DNA from: Zygaena filipendulae
Lineage: Eukaryota; Arthropoda; Insecta; Lepidoptera; Zygaenidae
Assembly (NCBI GenBank): GCA_907165275.2
Contig: OU015649.1
Location: 10,632,001-10,696,000, forward strand
DNA: 64,000 nucleotides
Reading direction: 5' to 3'
Below the pieces are notes generated by a model. That model saw nothing but the letters and a program-made list of their open reading frames with translations. It ran no database searches and was not told the DNA's origin. The position numbers were made by a program, and so were the translations under genes. Numbering within the stretch: position 1 is the first letter of the stretch; each line of letters opens with the position of its first letter. Of the stretch, positions 40,701 to 45,762 are shown piece by piece.

Positions 40701-43677
40701 TTCAGTACAATATGTAGGTATATGATATTTCTACACAAATATATATTTTTTTAAATTTATTGATCTGGTTGTCATAAAGTACGTACATACCGTACGTATA
40801 CATACGTACGTATGTACATATACAACGTGTTAATGAATTGAACAAAAACCGGATACACCCCATTTAAAAAATAAACAATAATATGATTAAAACATACATT
40901 ATGTCGAAAAAATTAATAGTCTAAAAGTTATTTAACATTAGTTTGGAGGTGCATGACCTATCTACGAAAATTCAAGCGCTACGCCCGCGCCTACGTGTCA
41001 ATGACCGATTTGATTTTTTTTTTGCTATGGGCGGCGTACGCGCCAAATATTGTATTATAAATAATTTAGACATGAGTTAGTAAAAAAAAAAAACCTATAT
41101 TAAAACACGGTGCGATCAATTCGGAAGTCGATTCTGAACAAGATTACCCGTACAACCTCACAAACTCACAATCTCCGGAGTTGCCGACCCAATTCCGAAA
41201 TAAAAAGTACCCTATGACACTCAGGACCACTATAGCTTCCTATAAGTGAAAGAATTTTCAAAATCGGTTCAGTAGATCCAGAGATTACCCCCTACAACGT
41301 CACAAACTCACAAATTTATAATATTAGTATAGATCATGGACCAATTTAATTGGTCCATGGTATAGATTTACAAAACTTCAAAAAAAATCTGTAAACATCG
41401 TCAAAGAAGTTTTACAGTTAGATGCAAGATTACACGCACTCATTTCAATAATGGTGCAATTATTGTACATTTTATTTGTTAATCAATGCATCGGTATAGA
41501 TAGGTAGATACCTACATGAAAATATGTATATTTAAGTTACAACTGGTAGTCGAATAGAATGATAAACCGATACGGAATGTCGTCAATAAGTTAACCTTAT
41601 TAGTTAGCCGCACAAGTCTCTACGGGTGGTGCTTGCTCGGATCTCAGTCAGCCACTTCCATACCACGCTAGGTAGATGCATGTATTAGCAGCTCTATTCA
41701 ATTTAACATAAGTTATTTATTACATTGAATCAGATTTGTAACGGTTAGAGATGATTTTCTATTACTGTCATTAAACTTGATAAATTTATGCAACGTGCCA
41801 ATAAATAGGATATATGTACTTGCAATTCGACACCAATCTTAGGTAGTTATCTATAACTAACCGGCCCTTATTCACTATGAACAACAATATTCCTCGCCCA
41901 TAACGCACGTGCCAAAAACACATTCCCAAACGCTCCAGATGCCAAAATATGCCAAAATATTCTTTATGCCATAAGAAACGTTGTCAATGCATTTTTTTTA
42001 AGTAAAACTTCTTTGAGCACTAGGGAGAAACCATTTAAATGGCGCGTTATCTTAACGCGACGCGATATAGTCATAGTGAATAAGGCCCCTGACAGTTACA
42101 CTTGATATCGCGGGTTGGATCCCATCTAATCTGGCGCCCATAGTTGCTTAGTTTGGGATCAGGTGGCGCTGTGTCATATTGTCTTAACTCCTAAGCATTA
42201 TTAATTTATATTAAAATTAGAAACATTCTTTTGTGTTTGAGAGTTTGGTAGTATAGTTCAAATAACAAAAATAAGTTTATAAAGGGATATAATCTTTTAT
42301 AGTTTATTGGATTACATTTGTAAATATAATAAGTGTTTATGCAGATACAAATAAACAACAAGTTCTCTTTTGTTTTAGATCACGAAGCTGAAAATAGACA
42401 GTAATCCCTTCGCCAAAGGATTTCGTGACTCTTCACGTCTCACTGAATTCGAAAGGTAGCTATAGTACTTACTATGAAACTAAATTACCATTTAAAAAAA
42501 TTCTTTAATTAACCGTGACATGTAGCTTATGATTTAAGTAACAAACAGTTATATTAACTGTACTCGGTTTAAGAATTAAACATAATAAAATTACTGTAGA
42601 AAGAGTTAGTTCATAATAACAGAAAATTATAACTTGCATCGTCATTCGTCCGCGACTATTCATTAGGTCCCATTAAGCATATGACAGAATTCCATTGGAT
42701 CTTCATTCATGGATTGGAAACGCTCTCAGAAACAAACACACCGAGCAACTCTCAGACACTGATTGATACCTCCGAGTACTCAATTACTACTCCACTTAAA
42801 TATGTGTAGGTACAGGTACATGCTACAGTGATATCGGTTTCATATTATACGAATAGAGAGCGATACAAACTTTTTATCGGTGTAATATAAATTTTTATTA
42901 CTTCCTTCGCTACATTAAAATTACCTGTGCGTTAATGTAACACTTTTTGCTTATAAATCGATTAATTTACCTAATACATCCTCCGATTACGAAGTGCAAC
43001 TATTTTATTTTGAATTTGTTTGTTTGTTGAGATTCTATATCACGGGGGAGCACGAACGAACGTCAGTCTTCCCTGATGACGCGCGCTTCAGCGCAGCTTG
43101 TCATAGGTAGATACAATCATTCTTCAGTCATCCTTTTACTGCAACAATCTAGTATTTCACTAAGATTCCTTAAACGTCGAATACAATAATGAACGGCGCC
43201 GTTTCCTGTTCCAGAGAGACGATGGAGTCGATGCTCGCGGAGCAGCACTACTTGCGCTCGCCGCTGCGGCCGTTCGACCTCGACCAGCACAACAACAATC
43301 TCACTCTGGAAGAAAAGGCGATCCTCGCGGCTCGGTCGCAGCTGTTCCTCAGAGCGGCGTATCCGCTGTACGGTGTGCCGGCGGCAGCGCTGTGGGGACA
43401 GTGGGCTTGTTTGGCGCCGCAGCTGCTGGCGCAGCAGCACTTGGCGGCGTCGGGGTCGGGGTTGCAGCTGCCGCGGCCGATGTACCCGGGCGGCGTGCCG
43501 GCAGCGAGCGCGTCCGCGGCGCTCGCGCAGCACCGCTTCTCACCGTACCCACCGCGGCGCGGCTCGCCCGGCTCGTCGCCCGACTCGGTGCGCGACGCGA
43601 GCCCGCTGCCGCCGCCGCACGCGCACCATACGCACCACGCGCCGCACGCGCCACATCCACCGCACAGCCCCACTTAG
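1488..43677 (+). CDS. H15/mid (Tbx20): T-box transcription factor, TBX20 class (H15/midline), six coding exons
   Basis: DNA-binding nuclear regulator. In insects the TBX20-class genes H15 and midline act in heart, CNS and ventral appendage patterning (family knowledge). Seen: exons 1488-1731, 4970-5255, 29669-29942, 30036-30200, 42379-42455 and 43215-43677 join with matching phases (1, 2, 0, 0, 2) into 502 codons without a stop. Domains: eh1-like FSIAAIM at residues 52-58; Ser/Ala/Pro linker about 90-140; T-box about 148-343 with [86 protein letters not shown] and [12 protein letters not shown]; then the TBX20-like LRSPLRPF and a Pro/His-rich C-terminus. The start is the first ATG in this frame after the preceding stop. 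An untranslated 5' exon outside the window cannot be excluded. Class assignment is confident. Whether this is the H15 or the midline paralogue cannot be decided here; the second paralogue is not in the window. Confidence 0.93.
3373..3405. repeat. (GGAT)n microsatellite
   Basis: Tandem ATGG/GGAT units, about eight in a row, followed by degenerate units to about 3421. The same tetranucleotide is found inside Helitron copies at 3843-3884 and 24440-24732. Confidence 0.85.
3806..4050 (+). mobile_element. Helitron-like non-autonomous element
   Basis: Starts A^TCCTACTCTAATATTATAAA and carries an internal (GGAT)n tract. It contains CCCGCGGGAACTC and the terminal hairpin CGCGGGTGAAACCGCG, then GGGCACAACTAT, an eroded version of CACAGCTAG^T. 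Non-coding. Confidence 0.75.
4089..4322 (+). mobile_element. Helitron-like non-autonomous element, different 5' end
   Basis: Begins A^TCTATACAAATAAAATGCAT and ends with CGCGGGTGAAACCGCGC, then AGACAGCTAG^T. It shares the 3' hairpin with the other copies but has a different body, so it is a separate subfamily. Directly follows the copy at 3806-4050. Confidence 0.7.
4490..4600 (-). mobile_element. Retroelement 3' tail fragment
   Basis: Read on the minus strand it ends TGTTGTGCAATAAAAATATT followed by (CTATT)n, the layout of a LINE or SINE 3' end with AATAAA and a short simple-repeat tail. Confidence 0.45.
4970..5255 (+). CDS. H15/mid (Tbx20): T-box gene coding exon 2 (linker and start of T-box)
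   Basis: Acceptor TCGTTTCAG|A; donor GGC AG|GTGAG. With the single base carried from exon 1 the frame reads [17 protein letters not shown], then an acidic/Ser/Ala linker, then the T-box start with [19 protein letters not shown]. The Ser- and Ala-rich part (about residues 105-135) is low complexity and compositionally GC-rich. A Helitron copy begins 20 bp downstream of the donor, at 5275. Reading through the donor would give Arg then TGA. Confidence 0.92.
5275..5472 (-). mobile_element. Helitron-like non-autonomous element
   Basis: On the minus strand it starts A^TCTAATATATAAAATTCTCG and ends with the GC hairpin and GGGGCACAGCTAG^T. Both termini and the host A/T are intact (A at 5274, T at 5473). 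Only 20 bp from the exon 2 donor. Confidence 0.85.
6440..6676 (-). mobile_element. Helitron-like non-autonomous element
   Basis: Minus-strand 5' end A^TCTCTAATATATATAAATCA; 3' end CCGCGGATGAAATCGCGG, then CAGCTAG^T. An internal second, degenerate CTGTTCCCCGCATTACTTCC block (about 6527-6548) suggests two copies merged or an internal duplication. Confidence 0.75.
8037..8207. mobile_element. MITE with about 25-bp terminal inverted repeats
   Basis: Left end GGCCGTTCACTGTTATTTTA matches the reverse complement of the right end, GTCCGTTCACAGTTATTTTA, and similarity continues to ACC(C)TCTAG. About 170 bp, no coding capacity. The open frame at 7994-8185 mostly lies in it and is not a gene. Superfamily not assignable; target duplication unclear. 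Confidence 0.7.
9249..9272 (-). other. Strong G-quadruplex / i-motif candidate
   Basis: Plus strand has C6-A-C5-T-C6-A-C4: four C-runs of at least four separated by single bases. On the minus strand this is a G-quadruplex motif with one-base loops. It sits at the edge of a GC-rich island in intron 2. Confidence 0.6.
9454..9513 (-). mobile_element. Helitron 3'-end fragment
   Basis: CTAGCTGTGCCCCGCGGTTT with the hairpin and CAGGAACTCCGAAG, then unrelated sequence. Only the terminal 60 bp of the element is present. Confidence 0.7.
10688..10790 (-). mobile_element. Non-LTR retrotransposon 3'-end fragment
   Basis: Minus strand reads GCAATAAGGCCGCCTATTTG and later TTTGGTGCAATAAAGTATAT followed by (TGTAT)n, the 3' end typical of lepidopteran Jockey/CR1-type LINEs. 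No reverse transcriptase sequence attached. Confidence 0.65.
10971..11157 (-). mobile_element. Helitron-like non-autonomous element
   Basis: Same subfamily as the copy at 5275-5472: minus-strand start A^TCTAATATATAAAATTCTCG and end GGGGCACAGCTAG^T. Both ends intact. Confidence 0.85.
14518..15456 (+). mobile_element. 5'-truncated non-LTR retrotransposon (Jockey/CR1-like), C-terminal reverse transcriptase part
   Basis: An open frame of about 220 codons runs from 14518 to the stop at 15186. It contains [20 protein letters not shown], then a motif resembling the post-catalytic thumb region of LINE reverse transcriptases ([28 protein letters not shown]). The catalytic FADD region and everything upstream are missing. 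After the frame come about 250 bp of 3' UTR and a TAAATAAATAAA-type tail at 15428-15450. A typical dead insertion; the clade is inferred from motif style only. Confidence 0.8.
15891..16077 (-). mobile_element. Helitron-like non-autonomous element
   Basis: Minus strand starts A^TCCTACTAATATTATAAATG and ends CGCGGGTGAAACCGCGGGGC, then ACAGCTAG^T. Complete, about 187 bp. Contains the body shared with copies at 25734 and 47787. Confidence 0.87.
16890..16960 (-). mobile_element. Retroelement 3' tail fragment
   Basis: Minus strand reads TTATGCCTGGAATAAAAAGA followed by TTTATTATTATTATTATTA, the signature of a retroposed 3' end. Confidence 0.45.
21246..21487 (-). mobile_element. Degenerate Helitron-like element
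   Basis: TTAGCTGTTCTCCGCGATTT and CACCCGCG hairpin, CGCGGGAATTCCGAGATGAA, GTCCAGCCGTTTCAGAGATT, then a CAGACAGACAT-rich part. The terminal CTAG is changed to TTAG and the other end is eroded. Confidence 0.65.
22101..22182 (+). mobile_element. Helitron 3'-end fragment
   Basis: Degenerate GAAATTCATGCGGGCGAAGT, then CGCTGGGAACTTCTAG^T. Only the terminal part remains. Confidence 0.5.
22841..22905 (+). mobile_element. Helitron 5'-end fragment
   Basis: TAATATTATAAAGAGGAAAG followed by ATTTTATTTTTTGTCTG, matching the start of the full copy at 23130-23341; the rest is absent. Confidence 0.5.
23037..23083 (+). repeat. (TAAA)n/poly(A) tract, possible retroposon tail
   Basis: TAAATAAATAAATAAAT followed by a run of about 17 A. 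May be the 3' tail of an unrecognised retroposed copy upstream; no gene recognised in it. Confidence 0.4.
23130..23341 (+). mobile_element. Helitron-like non-autonomous element
   Basis: A^TCTATGCTAATATTATAAAG at the 5' end; hairpin CGTGGGTGAAACCGCGC, then GGGACAGCTAG^T at the 3' end. Complete, about 212 bp. The open frame at 23159-23341 is chance. Confidence 0.85.
23760..23964 (+). mobile_element. Helitron-like non-autonomous element
   Basis: A^TCTATACCAATATCTCTAGA start, internal TGTAGGGGGTAATCTCTAGA and ACTGAACCGATTTTGAAAAT, end CGCGGGTGAAACCACTGG, then GAACAGCTAG^T. Same body as copies at 55059 and 57054. Confidence 0.8.
24303..24494 (-). mobile_element. Helitron-like element with (CATC)n tract
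   Basis: CTAGTTGTGCCCCGCAGTTT at the left and TTATATAATATTAGTAGGA^T at the right. The inner body is shortened at the GCGGGAATTCCGG block. It carries a short (CATC)n tract. 52 bp upstream of a second copy of the same subfamily. Confidence 0.82.
24547..24773 (-). mobile_element. Helitron-like element with (CATC)n tract
   Basis: CTAGCTGTGTTCCGCGGTTT to TTATAATATTAGTAGGA^T, complete. It carries (CATC)n at about 24706-24732, expanded relative to the neighbouring copy. Confidence 0.85.
25437..25710 (+). mobile_element. tRNA-derived SINE
   Basis: The head contains a box A-like TTGGCGCAATGGTCACC and a box B GGTTCGATTCC (about 25450-25505). It is followed by an unrelated body with CACGACACAAGCTTATAGC, TGTGGGATCAGGTAGATCTG and an (ATT)n tail at 25690-25709. 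This is the layout of a Pol III-transcribed SINE mobilised by a LINE. It is not a tRNA gene: the D-arm and anticodon arm are not well formed. Two relatives sit at 52738-52930 (minus) and 42105-42200. Confidence 0.78.
25734..25897 (-). mobile_element. Helitron-like non-autonomous element
   Basis: CTAGCTGTGCCCCGCGGTTT at 25734, just after the SINE tail, to TTATAATATTAGTAAGA^T. Same subfamily as 15891-16077, with a short internal deletion before CATCCAAACATCC. Confidence 0.85.
26540..26790. promoter_or_regulatory. Candidate enhancer in intron 2
   Basis: A repeat-free stretch dense in homeodomain-type cores (TTAATTAAATCG, GTAATTGCTATTAATAAAG, CATAATTAGAAGG, CCCTAATCACG) and a GATA site (GTGATAAC). 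Its composition differs from the AT-rich intron. Regulatory role is inference only. Confidence 0.3.
27349..27544 (+). mobile_element. Helitron-like non-autonomous element
   Basis: A^TCCACACTAATATTATAAAG start; end CGCGGGTGAAACCGTGGG, then TTTCACAGCTAG^T. About 196 bp, same body as 55059-55290. Confidence 0.82.
29160..29290. promoter_or_regulatory. Candidate regulatory element upstream of exon 3
   Basis: Dense run of GCGCTAATTTCCGATAACC, CTCTAATGAGC, GCGTTAATTGCGCC, AGTAATTGTC and AATTGCGTTAATGTG in repeat-free DNA. Looks like clustered homeodomain and GATA sites; function unproven. Confidence 0.3.
29669..29942 (+). CDS. H15/mid (Tbx20): T-box gene coding exon 3 (core of T-box)
   Basis: Acceptor GTGTGCGCAG|G. 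The first base completes Arg177, giving [15 protein letters not shown] and then the TBX20 signature [33 protein letters not shown] and [17 protein letters not shown]. The exon is extremely GC-rich with C or G at nearly every third position, unlike the AT-rich introns. The end is placed after CAG (29942) because only this keeps frame with exon 4. The donor GTTGGT is weak, and a better-looking GTAATT four bases on would shift the frame. Overlapping open frames on both strands here are composition artefacts. Confidence 0.92.
29943..30035 (+). other. Intron 3 of the T-box gene (93 bp)
   Basis: Short intron with weak donor GTTGGT and good acceptor TTTTCTATTGACAG. Retention would read Val-Gly-Asn then TAA. 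It lies within the T-box coding region. Confidence 0.85.
30036..30200 (+). CDS. H15/mid (Tbx20): T-box gene coding exon 4
   Basis: Acceptor TCTATTGACAG|TTG; donor CAA TTG|GTGAGT. Exactly 55 codons, phase 0 at both ends. It encodes [20 protein letters not shown], then [20 protein letters not shown] and NQL, the second half of the T-box including part of the DNA-contact region. Separated from exon 3 by a 93-bp intron. Codon use is much less GC-biased than in exon 3. Confidence 0.93.
31282..33140 (+). mobile_element. 5'-truncated non-LTR retrotransposon with intact reverse transcriptase frame (CR1/Jockey-like)
   Basis: An uninterrupted frame with ATG at 31318 and stop at 32757 (479 codons), open back to a TAG at 31279. 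Reverse transcriptase motifs in order: [51 protein letters not shown] (block A), [19 protein letters not shown] (block B), [10 protein letters not shown] (catalytic block C), [27 protein letters not shown]. The endonuclease domain and any ORF1 are absent, so it cannot be autonomous. About 380 bp of 3' UTR end in AAATAAATAAATT and (ATT)n at 33117-33139. The 5' junction is also ATT-rich (31246-31258), so target duplication is ambiguous. The unbroken frame suggests a fairly recent insertion. Confidence 0.9.
31318..32757 (+). CDS. Retrotransposon reverse transcriptase, N-terminally truncated
   Basis: 479-codon frame inside the LINE at 31282-33140. All reverse transcriptase blocks are visible, with FADD as the catalytic motif and Asp in FLDMSKAFD. 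The first residues ([20 protein letters not shown] in the longer open frame) align with the segment that normally follows the endonuclease and linker, so the ATG is an internal Met, not the native start. Not a host gene. Confidence 0.88.
   Translation: MNLSFQQGVFPERLKLSIVKPLFKKGDPTNMSNYRPITLIPIISKVVEKAMHDKINKYLNKFDILHPNQYGFRSNYSTTLACFSLVKQITESLNDKNFVMAIFLDMSKAFDFVLHERLLYKLDMYGIRGKAQDWFRSYLSGRQQCTEVTKIYDHRKQYFQSTLQHVSCGVPQGSVLGPLLFLLYINDLPKVIKQDCLLFADDTTLLIKSKDKSLLKDIANEELNNVIKWLGDNFLKVNIDKTKILKFQTQSRPETQIKVQYNNTTIKQVESTIFLGITLDNQLKWKEHVNTVCNKLEKFVFALRRLSYTASRSAALSAYHGYVSSKLRYGLILWGNSVDICMALRVQKKCVRALCGADYLAHCKPIFKELRILPLPCQYILEVCLFVKKYRHLFPTHDEVLNKQNSRDPHKLFMPPQRLCMSKKNVSVMTLRIYNSLPNHFKSLNFNQFKNKVFGWLLDKCFYTVSEFFEYIDNMRYDN
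35627..35661. repeat. 35-bp perfect palindrome
   Basis: Arms ACTTTTTCTATAATATA and its exact reverse complement, separated by one T (17-bp arms). AT-rich hairpin in intron 4; no target duplication or relative seen. Confidence 0.85.
36507..36522. promoter_or_regulatory. T-box half-site within a CRE palindrome
   Basis: AGGTGTGA (36507-36514) is the canonical T-box half-site. It overlaps the perfect 14-bp palindrome GTGTGACGTCACAC (36509-36522), which contains the CREB/bZIP site TGACGTCA. Located in intron 4 of a T-box gene; autoregulation would be an inference. Confidence 0.35.
38870..39140 (+). repeat. CACAGAG repeat, copy 1
   Basis: Starts CACAGAGAAAATAAATTAAC and continues with ATATTCCCAAAACTGTGAAT and TGACTAAGTAAAAACA. 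The reverse complement of 45479-45762 follows the same order of blocks with modest divergence. The end is eroded and placed approximately. Confidence 0.6.
40783..40816. repeat. Near-perfect palindrome of CGTA/CATA units
   Basis: GTACATACCGTACGTAT, AC, then ATACGTACGTATGTAC: arms match apart from one missing base. Ends six bases before the ACAACGTG repeat that starts at 40822. Confidence 0.7.
40822..41142 (+). mobile_element. ACAACGTG inverted-repeat element, copy without nested insertion
   Basis: Begins ACAACGTGTTAATGAATTGA and runs through ATACACCCCATTTAAAAAAT, GGAGGTGCATGACCTATCTA, GGGCGGCGTACGCGCC and GTGCGATCAATTCGGAAGTC. The reverse complement of 47664-48237 has the same blocks in order. 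The right TIR is missing: similarity stops near 41142, where Helitron-like sequence begins. Confidence 0.72.
41170..41333 (-). mobile_element. Helitron-like element, 3' end missing
   Basis: Minus-strand 5' end A^TCTATACTAATATTATAAAT is intact at 41333. The body has GTAGGGGGTAATCTCTGGAT and AACCGATTTTGAAAATTC. The hairpin and CTAG end are absent. A related piece (GATTACCCGTACAACCTCAC) lies at 41142-41160. Confidence 0.7.
41335..41359. repeat. 25-bp palindrome flanked by 8-bp direct repeats
   Basis: CATGGACCAATT, T, AATTGGTCCATG: perfect 12-bp arms. Flanked by GTATAGAT at 41327-41334 and again at 41360-41367. The left repeat overlaps the 5' terminus of the Helitron ending at 41333. Confidence 0.85.
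41863..42088 (-). mobile_element. MITE with GGCCCTTATTCACTATGA inverted ends, copy B
   Basis: Left end GGCCCTTATTCACTATGA (41863-41880) and right end TCATAGTGAATAAGGCC (42071-42087). The inside, read on the minus strand, matches copy A at 55881-56085 (CGTCGCGTTAAGATAACG, TCTTATGGCATAAAGAATAT, GCGTTATGGGC). About 225 bp, non-coding. Confidence 0.82.
42105..42200 (+). mobile_element. tRNA-derived SINE fragment
   Basis: GGGTTGGATCCC resembles box B and is followed by AGTTGCTTAGTTTGGGATCA and GGTGGCGCTGTGTCAT, collinear with the body of the SINE at 25437-25710 but shortened. Directly beside MITE copy B. Confidence 0.5.
42379..42455 (+). CDS. H15/mid (Tbx20): T-box gene coding exon 5 (end of T-box)
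   Basis: Acceptor TTTTGTTTTAG|ATC; donor GAA AG|GTAGCT. Encodes [20 protein letters not shown] and LTEFE, the invariant C-terminal end of the T-box. It lies after a 12.2-kb intron and is only 77 bp long. Reading through the donor gives AGG TAG, an immediate stop, so retention of intron 5 would yield a protein with the full T-box but no C-terminal domain. Confidence 0.93.
42456..43214 (+). other. Intron 5 of the T-box gene
   Basis: 759 bp, AT-rich, no repeat or gene recognised. A small CpG-bearing patch lies at 43040-43110. Confidence 0.8.
43215..43677 (+). CDS. H15/mid (Tbx20): T-box gene coding exon 6 (C-terminal region)
   Basis: Acceptor GTTTCCTGTTCCAG|A completes Arg349, then [20 protein letters not shown] continues the TBX20-type post-T-box conserved segment. 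Next comes [20 protein letters not shown] (likely helical), an Ala/Gln/Leu-rich stretch, and a Pro/His-rich tail ending HPPHSPT before TAG at 43675-43677. The acceptor two bases later would break the frame. Very GC-rich, so all six frames are long and open; only this one joins the T-box. Confidence 0.92.
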
Positions 43678-44052
43678 TGATTCACATGAAACTGTTCATA
43701 AAACGAGATCTCTCTTACTGCAACATTAAATTAGTATTGTTATTTAAAAACACGAAGAACACTTCCGATCGTTTAGGCGTCGGGCAATAACGATCCAAAT
43801 TGAAAAGTGCAAAAAAACTACAGACGATTTGCAATGCATAAGTGATTGAGCGTGTTTCTATAGAATTAAAGCTTACGTATAGGTTAATATTTCCTGTATC
43901 TGTATTATAGTGTAAAATAGAATTTGAATGTAATCTAAATAAGTACTTGTAATTATTATCATTACCTTTAATGTTCCTAATACATAGTTTCTTCTTGTAA
44001 TTATTATAATTTCGGCAAATTGTAGTAATTACAATTGTTATTCACTCAGTTG

Positions 44053-44058
44053 AATAAA
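44053..44058 (+). promoter_or_regulatory. Candidate proximal polyadenylation signal
   Basis: AATAAA within CAGTTGAATAAAAACTT, 376 bp after the stop codon, followed by GTGTAGG and a GTGTTCG stretch. Confidence 0.4.
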
Positions 44059-44441
44059 AACTTACGTGTAGGTTACCGATTGTAAGGTGTTCGAGCGCTT
44101 TTATATAGCTGCATGTAATAATTGTTATAATTTGGTATAAATTCGCACTAGTTTTCATTGGATTAGGCATATTGTGCAATAACTTTAAAGTAAACTTTTT
44201 TGAATATGTGTCTACATAATTATGTAATATAAAAAAATATATGTAAGAAAATCAATGATATACCTGAGCAGATATCATAATTGAATACTTATGTCAGGTT
44301 TATTGTTCATAAAGTAGGTAGGTAGGTACATACCTATACTAGCTATGCTAAGCAGCCTAACTTGACATCACCTTAATAAGATTGAATAGTATAATTACTT
44401 TGTAGTTGAAGTTATATTATAATTAATATATTGCTATAAAG

Positions 44442-44447
44442 AATAAA
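44442..44447 (+). promoter_or_regulatory. Candidate distal polyadenylation signal
   Basis: AATAAA in AAAGAATAAAAAAATT, followed within about 15 bp by TGTTTGTTAATTT and then a T-rich run. The sequence context is better than at the upstream hexamer. Confidence 0.45.
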
Positions 44448-45478
44448 AAAATTAAATGTTTGTTAATTTAAAATGCCGTTTTATTTTCTATTCGATATTC
44501 AATGTAACTTAAACCAATGCAAAAAAAATAATTAAATAAGTCATGAAAAAATCTCGGCTCTTTCGCCTTAAACTCGTACCTTATAGGTAGGTACGAATGC
44601 ACGCTTCTAACTAGTATTGTAGTCTTTCTATATCAATATTAAAATAACAAAGGTTATCACGTTTGGATAGTTGGATGAGAGTGACACACAAGCTAGCAAA
44701 AAGGCTGAACGATATATGATTAGGAATACCTACCTACTTTTTACCACAGCACAAAGAGGTATTCCCGAAGGAAGTCAGAAACTCATGCGAATGAAATCAC
44801 AGGGAAAAGTTATTAATCATTAGGCCTCATATAATATATTAGGTATCCCACAAAAAAATAATTAGTTAAATGAGAAAGTTACTGCTATGAGTTAGCTCAA
44901 AGAGTTTCAGTCTCAAAACTATGACTTTCAAAAATCCTCTTTTATGTCATATTATCTTTCAGTTTGTTCTTTTATTTTCGAAGAATTTTTTTCTGTAAAA
45001 GGTATGTTAGAAGTTAATTTTGAGATTAAGTTCAGTCCATCGTATTACCATCAAATAAGATTTGAACGAACTATTGAATTTGATACTTAGTTGAAACTGT
45101 ATCTATAGTCCACAACCGTTTGCGCCGGCCTGCCAGCGCATTTTTCTAAACTGTGATGACGTGGAAAAAAAGCATCATGCAGGGTCTATATCTATATCTA
45201 CTTAAGGTCTTCCGATGACCTCATGCCAGTTTTATGTATAATATATCAAATATGCGCATTATAAATTAACAAACCATACTAGAGTTCTGTTAGCTAAGTT
45301 AAACTATAGCAAGTCGGAGCATTTTCAGTGCAGCTATAACATCAATATTAAGTTACGTAAAAATAAATACGGCTACAAATTAGAACTGTGCAGGTAAATA
45401 TTTCTTAAAACTTAAGAAAAGCAGAAAAATTAGAAAGCACCCGTTCAGGACATTTGTTTACTGCTGGTTTATCTCACC

Positions 45479-45762
45479 CACAGAACAGAAAATAACAGAT
45501 AGAAAAGACATTAACATAGTTTAGTATGAAAACAGATGAAAACCAGTGCCGCCAGGTGATTTCCGCACACAAAACTATTCATCACGCACTAAAAAATTCA
45601 TTGGATGTTTTTACTTAGTGTTTTCAAAATTCATACTTTTGGGAATATTGTGGTAAATATACTTGAGATGGCAGCAAAACAAGTTTTGGGTAATACTTCT
45701 TTGCAACGGTAGCGCGCCTGCCCCGCCTACATGTCCTCTCTAGTTAATTTATTTGCTCTGTG
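45479..45762 (-). repeat. CACAGAG repeat, copy 2 (inverted relative to copy 1)
   Basis: Left end CACAGAACAGAAAATAAC and right end TTATTTGCTCTGTG are imperfect inverted repeats. Internal blocks (TTACTTAGTGTTTTCAAAAT, TTTGGGAATATTGTGGT, CAAGTTTTGGGT, CTCTCTAGTTAATTTATTTG) match copy 1 at 38870 on the other strand. No coding potential; probably a MITE family. Confidence 0.65.

Larger units (their letters stand above)
30201..42378 (+). other. Intron 4 of the T-box gene (12.2 kb)
   Basis: Holds a LINE with an intact reverse transcriptase frame (31282 to about 33140), a Helitron 5' part (41170-41333), one MITE of the GGGCCCTTATTC family (41863-42088), a copy of the ACAACGTG repeat (40822-41142), a copy of the CACAGAG repeat (38870 to about 39140), two notable palindromes and a T-site/CRE palindrome (36507-36522). 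No exon seen. Between 33150 and 38860 only short unremarkable frames occur. Confidence 0.8.
43678..44460 (+). other. Presumed 3' UTR of the T-box gene
   Basis: AT-rich, free of recognisable transposons, with two AATAAA hexamers at 44053-44058 and 44442-44447, consistent with alternative 3' ends. The second is followed by T/GT-rich sequence (TGTTTGTTAATTT). Confidence 0.5.

Noticed and set aside
43117..43790. Several long frames on both strands over exon 6
   Set aside because: All are Arg/Ala/Pro-rich consequences of the GC-rich exon. Only the frame that joins exon 5 continues the T-box protein.
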